Made by a program: the position numbers and the translations under genes. Shown here one piece after another: positions 1-6,083 of a stretch of DNA of 7,252 nucleotides (its first letter is position 1; each line of letters opens with the position of its first letter). The DNA is from Candidatus Omnitrophota bacterium (GTDB lineage Bacteria > Omnitrophota > Gorgyraeia > Gygaellales > Profunditerraquicolaceae), in NCBI GenBank assembly GCA_016938245.1, contig JAFGUY010000029.1, positions 1 through 7,252 of the forward strand. The letters are read 5' to 3'. The notes under the pieces are model-generated. The model did not search any database. It had not been told where the DNA came from and worked only from the letters and a program-made list of their open reading frames with translations.

Positions 1-6
1 TAGTTA

Positions 7-33
7 ATTATATCACAGGGTAGTTTATATCAA
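7..33 (-). promoter_or_regulatory. Candidate extended -10 promoter reading out of the window
   Basis: Just after the ttcA-like stop, the minus strand carries TGATATAAT (7-15), an extended -10 box. TTGATA (28-33) lies 15 bases upstream of the hexamer as a possible -35. The spacing is short for a -35, but an extended -10 tolerates that. It would drive a gene beyond the left edge that is not visible here. Confidence 0.35.
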
Positions 34-749
34 AGTAAATATTCTCTCTTTATTCTCGTGACACTTCTGCATATGTTGGTTTTAATTTCGGGGCAAAACC
101 TTTCCAGCTCTTTTATTATCCTGCCCATTCTAGACCGGTTAGAAATAACCGAATTAGGGCAGTTGCAGGTTACATGTGACATGCTATCTTTACGCGCAAA
201 AGCCTCAATCATTCGTTCTTCAACATAAGCAAGCGGACGGATGATGGTAATTTTACCTTTAAATAATTTCTGCTTGGGGGACATAGCGGAGATCTCCCCC
301 TGAAAAAACAGGTTAAGTAGAACTGTTTCTGCGATATCATCCTTATGGTGGCCGAGCGCAATTTTATCACATTTAAGGCGGTTTGACGCCTCAAAGAGCG
401 CTTTTCTCCTGTTCCATGCGCACCAGAAACAGTTTATATCTTCTTTTTGGGTCTTCTTAAGAACGTCAACCTTTTCGATATAATGCTTAACCTTGATTTT
501 ATCAAAATATTTTCTTAGCTTAACCGCTACGGACCTAGGGTATCCTAAATCAATATGGATAGCGATAACTTCGTATTTAACCGGCACGAATCTTTTACGA
601 TCCAAAAGGACTCGTAAAAGTGTCATGCTATCTTTGCCGCCGGAGACTGCCACAGCGATCTTATCGCCCTCACGGATCATCTTATAATCCATGATCGCTC
701 TGCCTACGCGCTTGGAAATATAGAATTCAGTGCCTTTTAATAACGCCAT
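30..749 (-). CDS. ttcA: TtcA-family PP-loop tRNA-thiolation protein
   Basis: This 239-residue cytoplasmic protein belongs to the TtcA/TilS group of PP-loop ATPases, which adenylate a tRNA base; TtcA then installs sulfur at cytidine 32 using an iron-sulfur cluster. The PP-loop SGGKDS is at residues 36-41. A CxxC pair (C107, C110) and a later CxC (C195, C197) fit the three-cysteine cluster site of TtcA. The block LGHHKDDIAETVLLNLF (132-148) and RPLAY (171-175) also match TtcA rather than TilS. It is shorter than the roughly 300 residues of proteobacterial TtcA. The ATG at 749 is kept because the conserved VGRAIMDYKMIREGD stretch starts by residue 15; I see no convincing Shine-Dalgarno sequence. 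The gene lies 238 bases after malQ, behind a structured element and a TATAAT box, so it may have its own promoter. The exact modified base is inferred from family only. Confidence 0.82.
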   Translation of the reverse strand: MALLKGTEFYISKRVGRAIMDYKMIREGDKIAVAVSGGKDSMTLLRVLLDRKRFVPVKYEVIAIHIDLGYPRSVAVKLRKYFDKIKVKHYIEKVDVLKKTQKEDINCFWCAWNRRKALFEASNRLKCDKIALGHHKDDIAETVLLNLFFQGEISAMSPKQKLFKGKITIIRPLAYVEERMIEAFARKDSMSHVTCNCPNSVISNRSRMGRIIKELERFCPEIKTNICRSVTRIKREYLL

Positions 750-795
750 ATTAACTAACTGTTCTATTATTCTTTAGGACATCACATGTTTTAAT

Positions 796-801
796 ATTAT
801 A
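796..801 (-). promoter_or_regulatory. Candidate -10 box for the ttcA-like gene
   Basis: The minus strand reads TATAAT here, about 47 bases before the ttcA-like ATG and spanning the outer edge of the foldback element. No good -35 hexamer is found at 16-18 bases upstream; only weak AAGACA-like sequences occur at 14 and 19. It may still serve the ttcA-like gene, which is separated from malQ by 238 bases. This is a sequence match only. Confidence 0.35.
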
Positions 802-981
802 GTTTTAACAGGTCCTGTCTTGTCTTGTTCTCGCATCACCGCTTGCATTTCCCCGGCGTGGAAATGCTGCGCTCGAGCGAAAGCTTTTGCTCGTCCCGAT
901 TTACTTTATCGCCGGGACCCCGTGCCCGCAAAAGCTTTCTAACGTGCTGCTCGAATCAAGCCAAGCCACCCGTTAAAACTA
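800..981. repeat. Foldback element with terminal inverted repeats (MITE-like or structured RNA)
   Basis: This 182-base element fills most of the gap between malQ and the ttcA-like gene. Its ends, TAGTTTTAACAGG (800-812) and CCCGTTAAAACTA (969-981), are 12/13 complementary. Inside are a second long-range pairing (817-827 with 957-967, 9 of 11), a perfect 8-bp hairpin (845-852/860-867), and a long arm made of 873-878/949-954, a perfect 12-bp stem 879-890/928-939, and 893-898/913-918. Together these form a three-way junction. The body is visibly richer in G and C than the flanks. I see no convincing coding sequence in it. The terminal TA on both sides would fit a TA target duplication of a mariner/IS630-type miniature element, but a transcribed structured RNA or mRNA-stabilising element is equally possible. 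I do not recognise a named RNA family. Confidence 0.7.
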
Positions 982-987
982 GCGCTT

Positions 988-2820
988 TTATATCCTGCCT
1001 GATTCCGAAACTAAATTACGGATATCGCGGGTAATTTTGTGCTTCAGTAAATCCTCAAGCGAAATAGGGACTTTTAAAGACCAGTTATCTTTAGATACGG
1101 TTCCGGGGGTATTGATGCGGTATTCGTAAGGGTCTCCCTTTAAGATCCCTGCGGGATACAACAAATCAAAGATATTATTTATGCAAAAGATAGAATTGGT
1201 TCCCAAAACAAAATTTAAAACCGCCTCCATAATCTGACTGTCGCATTTCTCGCGCATCAGCCCGCCTAAACCCAAAACCTTCCAAAGCTTCTCCTTCTCA
1301 TGGAAGCTATTCTCCCATAGATCTATAAAATCCAACAGATGTTCCTTAGGAATAGCCTCCTGTTTATCTTGAGCAAAGCCGGGGGAAAAAGACAATTCCT
1401 TTAATAATTTATCGAGTGAATCAATATTATCTTTCCAGCGGAGCCTGCCGTGCTTAGACAGAGTTAAATTAAAAAGTTTATCTTTAACCCTCTTAAAACC
1501 TATTCCGCGATGATCGCTGCATTTACGGATAAAAAGCGCCTCATCCACTGTGCCTGCTTCATTCTCCCACCAGGCAGCCCAATTAGTAGTATCATGGGTA
1601 GAAAGCATAGTAACAGAGATAAAACGGTATTCTTTTTTATCCAGAAAATTGTGGCTTACATTCCAATCCTTTACCCACCGCTGCACATCATTTCCCGGGA
1701 TACTTAATTCTTTTAAAGTATCTGTGCAGACTCTAGGGATAACGCCTAAATCTTCGGCACAGAGAAATATATCTGAATTATCCAGCATCACCTTAAGAAT
1801 CCTTCTGCCTTGACCTTGCCACAAAGATTCGTCTTGCGGATCAAAAAATCCGTTTAAACCCTTGTTTTCCGGCAGTTCGTTAAAAGGTATGCTCCAAATT
1901 CTGAAAAGCCCCACTACATGGTCTATGCGTAATATATCGTAGAAATTTTGCGCGTATTTTAATTTCTCTTTTAAATATCTATAACCGCTCTCTTCAATCT
2001 TTCCCCAATCATAAGTAGGCATGCCCCATCGCTGGCCCTTAGCACAATACATATCCGGCGGAGCCCCTGCGACAAATTCCAATTTAAAAAATTCGGGATG
2101 CGCCCATACATCGCTTGAGTCCTTAGATACTAAAATCGGGAGGTCTCCTTTTAGCAATATATTCTTACCCCTTGCATATTCTTTAGCTTCCTTAAACTGC
2201 CTGTAAAGCTGCCACTGCACCCATTCCTCAAAACCGATCTCATCAATATGCTGTTTAGAAAAATCCTCAAGGCTTTTCTTATCTCTCTTTCGGTATTCTT
2301 GAGACCACTCATACCAAGGAAGCCCGTTGTAAAATGCCTTAAGTACTTTAAATAACGAAAAATCAGAAAGCCAATATGCGTTTTCATCTTTGAAGCGCAA
2401 CAATCCGTCTAAACCACTATCTGCTTGCATCAAGAATATTTCGCGCAAAATACGTATCTTTTCTTCCTTCACGGAGTAATCATAATGGGCCCGGTCCAAA
2501 GTAAGGCTTCTCTTTAAGTTTTCTATTTGCCTTTTAACGGATTTATCCTTAGGTATAGGTAAGCCCAGAAGAGAAATGTAAGCTGGCTCAAGGGCAAAAG
2601 AACTTACCGAATCATAGGGGCAAAATACCGGCCCCATTTCATTCATCGGCAAAAGCTGAAGGATAGAGCTACCGGCTTCTTTCACCCAGTCAATAGCCAG
2701 TTTTAGGTCGCTAAAATCAGCAACGCCAAAGCTATTTTTCGAATAAATAGAAAAAAGCGGGATTAAGATCCCCGCTTTCTTTTGGGTAAGGAAATTCCTT
2801 GTTTTACTCTCTTCTACCAT
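988..2820 (-). CDS. malQ: 4-alpha-glucanotransferase (amylomaltase, GH77)
   Basis: The 610-residue product is a GH77 4-alpha-glucanotransferase, a cytoplasmic enzyme that transfers alpha-1,4-glucan segments between chains in maltodextrin or glycogen metabolism. The N-terminal block GILIPLFSIYSKNSFGVADF (17-36) and LLPMN (56-60) are typical of the family. The three catalytic acids are present: nucleophile D300 in RIDH, acid/base E356 in AEDLG, and D410 in STHDT. The substrate-loop region GAPPDMYCAKGQRWGMP (252-268) is also recognisable. Length is between the plant/Thermus type (about 500) and E. coli MalQ (about 690). The ATG at 2820 is 8 bases after the pilD stop and has no purine-rich Shine-Dalgarno, so translation probably depends on coupling to pilD. 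No maltose regulator or other glucan gene is in the window. The family assignment is secure; the physiological substrate is inferred. Confidence 0.95.
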   Translation of the reverse strand: MVEESKTRNFLTQKKAGILIPLFSIYSKNSFGVADFSDLKLAIDWVKEAGSSILQLLPMNEMGPVFCPYDSVSSFALEPAYISLLGLPIPKDKSVKRQIENLKRSLTLDRAHYDYSVKEEKIRILREIFLMQADSGLDGLLRFKDENAYWLSDFSLFKVLKAFYNGLPWYEWSQEYRKRDKKSLEDFSKQHIDEIGFEEWVQWQLYRQFKEAKEYARGKNILLKGDLPILVSKDSSDVWAHPEFFKLEFVAGAPPDMYCAKGQRWGMPTYDWGKIEESGYRYLKEKLKYAQNFYDILRIDHVVGLFRIWSIPFNELPENKGLNGFFDPQDESLWQGQGRRILKVMLDNSDIFLCAEDLGVIPRVCTDTLKELSIPGNDVQRWVKDWNVSHNFLDKKEYRFISVTMLSTHDTTNWAAWWENEAGTVDEALFIRKCSDHRGIGFKRVKDKLFNLTLSKHGRLRWKDNIDSLDKLLKELSFSPGFAQDKQEAIPKEHLLDFIDLWENSFHEKEKLWKVLGLGGLMREKCDSQIMEAVLNFVLGTNSIFCINNIFDLLYPAGILKGDPYEYRINTPGTVSKDNWSLKVPISLEDLLKHKITRDIRNLVSESGRI

Positions 2821-2828
2821 AAAATAAT

Positions 2829-3635
2829 TTAAGGAATTATAAGGCGCATTATCTTATCAAACCAGATAATAGAGATAAATGCAGCTAAAGATAAAAACGG
2901 GCCGTAAGGTATGGTATGGTCTTTTTTAGTAATCAAAATGTATACGCCTATGGCTGCACCGAAGAAAGGAGCAAGAAAAAAAGTCAGAAGGACCCTCTGC
3001 CAACCAAGAAAAGCCCCAATCATTGCCAAAAGTTTGATATCCCCTCCGCCCATAGACTCAGTTTCTCCTTGTATGGGAGGTTTTTTCAGGAGCTTAAAAT
3101 AGATAAGGTCAAATAACCAACCGGTAAGATATATTACCCCTCCCCCCATAATAATTCCTATTAAGGAATTAAGCATAGGCTTAAAACTGAAAGTAAGCGG
3201 GCCAAGATTCACCCCTCTTACTGCGCTTAGGATAAACCCTATAACAATCCCGCCGATAGTTATCTCATCCGGGATTATTCTATGCGAAATATCTATGAAG
3301 GTGGCAACAATCAAAGCACTTACTAAAACTATGTAAAAGAAAAGGTCATAACTTAATCCGTAACGCATAAAAAATAGCAGAAACAGGGAAGCGGTTAAGA
3401 ATTCAACTAAGGGATAACGCAGGGATATCTTTTCTTTACAAATACGGCACCTGCCTTTTAAAAGAATAAAACTTATAAAAGGGATATTGTCGTATGCGGG
3501 AATGCGTTTCTTGCATTTAGGGCAATGCGAGCGCGGCCAAACTACAGATTCCTCTTTAGGTAACCGGTGTATGCAGACATTTAAAAAACTCCCCAGTATT
3601 GAGCCTAAGATAAAGATTATTATATTTGCAATCAT
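2829..3635 (-). CDS. pilD: Type IV prepilin peptidase / N-methyltransferase (A24 family)
   Basis: This 268-residue polytopic inner-membrane aspartic protease cleaves the leader of type IV prepilins or pseudopilins and probably methylates the new N-terminus. The N-terminal domain has GSFLNVCIHRLP (15-26) followed by the zinc-type tetrad C38-x2-C41 and C63-x2-C66, the signature of bifunctional PilD enzymes. The two catalytic aspartates are D115 in FIDISHRIIPD (113-123) and D199 in the GGGD motif (196-199). IPYGPFL (242-248) is the usual C-terminal motif. Several hydrophobic segments alternate with short loops, as expected for about eight membrane helices. The start at 3635 has a GAGAGG ribosome site five bases upstream, within the 25-base gap after aroE. 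No pilin or secretion gene is nearby, so its substrates must be encoded elsewhere. Its place between aroE and malQ suggests operon sharing rather than functional linkage. Confidence 0.95.
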   Translation of the reverse strand: MIANIIIFILGSILGSFLNVCIHRLPKEESVVWPRSHCPKCKKRIPAYDNIPFISFILLKGRCRICKEKISLRYPLVEFLTASLFLLFFMRYGLSYDLFFYIVLVSALIVATFIDISHRIIPDEITIGGIVIGFILSAVRGVNLGPLTFSFKPMLNSLIGIIMGGGVIYLTGWLFDLIYFKLLKKPPIQGETESMGGGDIKLLAMIGAFLGWQRVLLTFFLAPFFGAAIGVYILITKKDHTIPYGPFLSLAAFISIIWFDKIMRLIIP

Positions 3636-3660
3636 ATACGCCTCTCTTTTTTTATCCTGC

Positions 3661-4497
3661 CTAAAAAGCTCTCTCTAAAGCTTTTTGCATTATCTCAACC
3701 GGTGCCTTCTTTTTCCCTATCCAGATATTCAATGACTCAACGCCCTGATAGAGGAGCATACCTAAACCGTTTGAGTAACCAATACCTGCTTCTTTTGCGA
3801 GTTTCAATAATTTAGTCTCTTTCGGATTATAAATCAGGTCATAAATAAAGAGTTTTGGATGAAGCATATTGCGGTTAATTAAAAGCGGGTCATCAGGCTT
3901 CATGCCGACTGAAGAAGCATTAATCAAAAGGTCCTTATCCTTTAAGTTCAATTCCTCAATTCTTCCTACTGCCCTGAATTTTGAATTTGGGAATATATAA
4001 TTGAACCTCTTCATAAGAGATAAAGAACGGAAATGGTCAATATCATAGATAAAAACTTCCGTTACCTTCTTTTTCCCCAAGGCAAAACATAAAGCCCGTG
4101 CGGCCCCACCGGCCCCTAATATTGCTACTCTCTTGGGTTTAAGCCTTAACTGCGCAATATGCCTTAAAAACCCTAAATAATCAGTGTTAAAAAACTTTAA
4201 TCCTTTTGATTTATCTACCAGCACAGTGTTAGCCGCGCCAATAAAAGTTACTGCGCTGTTTTTTATGCCCTTAAAAAGCTTTAATACTTTCTCTTTATAA
4301 GGTATGGTTATATTTAACCCGCGGATATTATTTTTATCAAGATTAGTAAAAAAGTTTTTAAGCCCGTTTTCTTCTAAAGGAAAAAGCCTATACTTTGCTT
4401 TTATTTTAAGTTTAGCAAACGCGGCATTATGCATTGCGGGGGAAAGGCTGTGTTTTAAGGGGATTCCTACTAAGCCGAAGGTGAGGTTTTGAGTCAT
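3661..4497 (-). CDS. aroE: Shikimate dehydrogenase
   Basis: This 278-residue cytoplasmic enzyme reduces 3-dehydroshikimate to shikimate in the aromatic amino-acid pathway. The substrate site is intact: the HSLSPAMHNAAF block (16-27) contains S17 and S19, NITIPYKE (62-69) carries catalytic K68, N90 lies in GAANT, and catalytic D106 lies in NTDYLGF (104-110). The Rossmann glycine motif is GAGGAA (128-133), and the C-terminal end has the usual GLGMLLYQG (244-252). The cofactor-specificity loop is unusual. Where NADPH-using AroE has Asn-Arg-Thr after the second strand, this protein has D152-I153-D154, resembling NAD-using quinate/shikimate dehydrogenases. Cofactor preference is therefore inferred, not known. 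The ATG overlaps the leuA TGA by four bases (ATGA), which indicates translational coupling. A quinate dehydrogenase role is possible but less likely next to biosynthetic genes. Confidence 0.95.
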   Translation of the reverse strand: MTQNLTFGLVGIPLKHSLSPAMHNAAFAKLKIKAKYRLFPLEENGLKNFFTNLDKNNIRGLNITIPYKEKVLKLFKGIKNSAVTFIGAANTVLVDKSKGLKFFNTDYLGFLRHIAQLRLKPKRVAILGAGGAARALCFALGKKKVTEVFIYDIDHFRSLSLMKRFNYIFPNSKFRAVGRIEELNLKDKDLLINASSVGMKPDDPLLINRNMLHPKLFIYDLIYNPKETKLLKLAKEAGIGYSNGLGMLLYQGVESLNIWIGKKKAPVEIMQKALERAF

Positions 4498-5999
4498 TTA
4501 TACTCTAACCTGTTAACTGCGTCCAGATATGCCCTGATTGCCGCTTCAATGATATCAGTGCTTGCTCCGCGACCGCTAAAAATTTTATCTTTTATCTTAA
4601 GCTTTAAACTTACCTGGCCTAAAGCATCTTTACCTGAAGTAACTGCCTCAAGCCGGAAATCATCCAGCTTGGCATTATACCCGGTAACCTTATCTATTGC
4701 CTTAAAGACTGCGTCCACCGGCCCGTCTCCGGATGAAGCACCGGATACGGCTTTACCTTTCTTATTTAACATAACTTTAGCATTAGGCTTAACTTTAGTA
4801 CCTGACGTAACTTCAAAACTTACTAATCGCCATAATGGCTTTATTACGCGTATTTCGTCCTCGGCAATTATCCTTAAATCATCATCAAAAATATTCTTCT
4901 TTTTATCGGCAATCTCTTTAAAACGCACAAAGGCTTTATTTAATTTTTCTTCATTAAGGCGAAAACCCAGCGCCTTTAGCCTGTCGCCAAAAGCATGCCT
5001 TCCGGAGTGCTTGCCTAAAATCAGCTGGCTTGAAGAAACACCTACATCGCGAGGATCCATAATCTCATAAGTAATGCGCTTCTTTAATACCGCATCCTGA
5101 TGAATTCCTGACTCATGTGAAAAGGCATTCCTTCCGACTATAGCCTTATTAGGAGGGACAACAAAATCAGTAAGGTTATTTATCATCCGCGAAGTCCTAA
5201 ATATCTCCTTGGTATTTATATCCGTATAAAGCCCGCTAAAAACATCCCTGCGGGTTTTAATCGCCATAACAATCTCTTCCAAGGAAGCATTACCCGCGCG
5301 TTCTCCTATCCCGTTCATAGTGCAATGCACCTGGCGCGCACCTGCTAATACCCCGGAAAGAGAGTTAGCCACAGCCATACCTAAATCATCATGGCAGTGC
5401 ACGGCAATAATTGCCTTATTGATATTCGGGACATTGTTTCTGATATCCTCGATCAAAGAATACATCTCCTGCGGATAAGTATAGCCGGTTGTATCCGGGA
5501 TATTAATTGTCTTAGCGCCTTCTTTTATCACCGCCTCAATTACCCTGTAAAGAAAATCCTTCTCTGACCTCGTGGCATCTTCAGGAGAAAACTCAATATC
5601 AGAACAAAGTTTTCTGCCTAATCTTACTGCCTCAACCGCAATCCTAAATATCTCATCCTCTGCTTTCCTGAATTTATATTTAAGGTGGATCTTTGAAGTA
5701 GCTAAGAAGATGTGCAGGCGCGGATGCCTGGCAGGTTTTGTAGCATTATAAGCAGCCTCAATATCCGGCTTTAAGCAGCGCGCAAGCGCACAGACTGCAC
5801 CCTTCTTAATCGCCTTGGATATCTTGGAAACTGCCTTAAAATCTCCGGGAGAGGCAATAGGGAATCCTGCCTCAATAACATCAACTCCGAGCTTCTCTAA
5901 TTGAAAAGCAACCTCCAATTTCTCCTGATCGGTTAAAGAGCCGCCGGGAGCCTGTTCCCCGTCCCTTAATGTCGTATCAAATATTATAATTTTTTCCAT
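4494..5999 (-). CDS. leuA: 2-isopropylmalate synthase
   Basis: LeuA condenses acetyl-CoA with 2-ketoisovalerate, the committed step of leucine synthesis. From the ATG at 5999 the protein has 501 residues, the usual size of bacterial type 1 LeuA. The TIM-barrel catalytic domain has DTTLRDGEQ (8-16; metal ligand D8), HCHDD (201-205; metal ligands H201, H203), and GERAGN (232-237; N237). The linker holds GRNAFSHESGIHQDA. From about residue 390 the C-terminal domain matches the leucine-sensing LeuA dimer domain, so feedback inhibition is likely. The frame also runs back to a TTG at 6026. I reject that start because the TTG lies inside a hairpin arm, while the ATG gives the common N-terminus MEKIIIFDTTLRDGEQ. 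The Shine-Dalgarno is weak (GGATGAAG). Citramalate synthase is an alternative, but the ilvC neighbour and full sequence pattern favour LeuA. Confidence 0.95.
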   Translation of the reverse strand: MEKIIIFDTTLRDGEQAPGGSLTDQEKLEVAFQLEKLGVDVIEAGFPIASPGDFKAVSKISKAIKKGAVCALARCLKPDIEAAYNATKPARHPRLHIFLATSKIHLKYKFRKAEDEIFRIAVEAVRLGRKLCSDIEFSPEDATRSEKDFLYRVIEAVIKEGAKTINIPDTTGYTYPQEMYSLIEDIRNNVPNINKAIIAVHCHDDLGMAVANSLSGVLAGARQVHCTMNGIGERAGNASLEEIVMAIKTRRDVFSGLYTDINTKEIFRTSRMINNLTDFVVPPNKAIVGRNAFSHESGIHQDAVLKKRITYEIMDPRDVGVSSSQLILGKHSGRHAFGDRLKALGFRLNEEKLNKAFVRFKEIADKKKNIFDDDLRIIAEDEIRVIKPLWRLVSFEVTSGTKVKPNAKVMLNKKGKAVSGASSGDGPVDAVFKAIDKVTGYNAKLDDFRLEAVTSGKDALGQVSLKLKIKDKIFSGRGASTDIIEAAIRAYLDAVNRLEYK

Positions 6000-6023
6000 T
6001 ATTTCTTCATCCAAGGCATCATT

Positions 6024-6062
6024 CAAAACAAAAGCTGCCTCTGGCGTTTAGCTTTTGTTTTG
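6024..6062 (-). other. 13-bp inverted repeat in ilvC-leuA spacer
   Basis: CAAAACAAAAGCT (6024-6036) and AGCTTTTGTTTTG (6050-6062) are perfect inverted repeats with a 13-base loop that itself contains GCC-TCT-GGC (6037-6045). It abuts the GC-rich hairpin at 6063. Its promoter-distal arm includes the TTG that would be an upstream leuA start, which argues against that start. The U-rich 3' arm is terminator-like, but the stem is AT-rich and no separate U-tract follows, so it probably allows read-through into leuA. Confidence 0.65.
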
Positions 6063-6081
6063 TCCTGCGCTATGCGCAGGA
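6063..6081 (-). other. GC-rich hairpin after ilvC
   Basis: TCCTGCGC (6063-6070) and GCGCAGGA (6074-6081) are perfect inverted repeats around a 3-base loop, starting two bases after the ilvC stop. In the ilvC transcript this makes an 8-bp hairpin. It is followed by an A-rich stretch, not a U-run, so it is not a canonical intrinsic terminator. A role in 3'-end protection, processing or partial attenuation between ilvC and leuA is inferred. Confidence 0.65.
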
Positions 6082-6083
6082 TA

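Noticed and set aside
30..749. tRNA(Ile)-lysidine synthetase (TilS)
   Set aside because: The CxxC and CxC cysteines and the LGHHKDDIAET block fit the TtcA branch, and the C-terminal TilS domains are missing.
825..1034. Plus-strand 69-codon open frame across the malQ end and the spacer
   Set aside because: It runs through the foldback element and antisense to malQ, resembles no family, and has no ribosome site; the inverted repeats explain the sequence better.
4489..5070. Plus-strand 193-codon open frame antisense to leuA
   Set aside because: It is a low-complexity Ser/Leu-rich translation opposite a well-conserved gene, with no motif or ribosome site; it is a shadow frame.
6000..6026. TTG-initiated N-terminal extension of leuA (9 residues)
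   Set aside because: The TTG lies in the arm of a perfect hairpin, has a poorly spaced GAGG, and the extension MNDALDEEI is not part of the LeuA family, while the next ATG gives the usual N-terminus.
6024..6081. Intrinsic terminator ending the ilvC transcript
   Set aside because: The GC-rich hairpin is followed by an A-rich sequence and the larger stem is AT-rich without a separate U-tract, so the criteria are not met; partial termination cannot be excluded.
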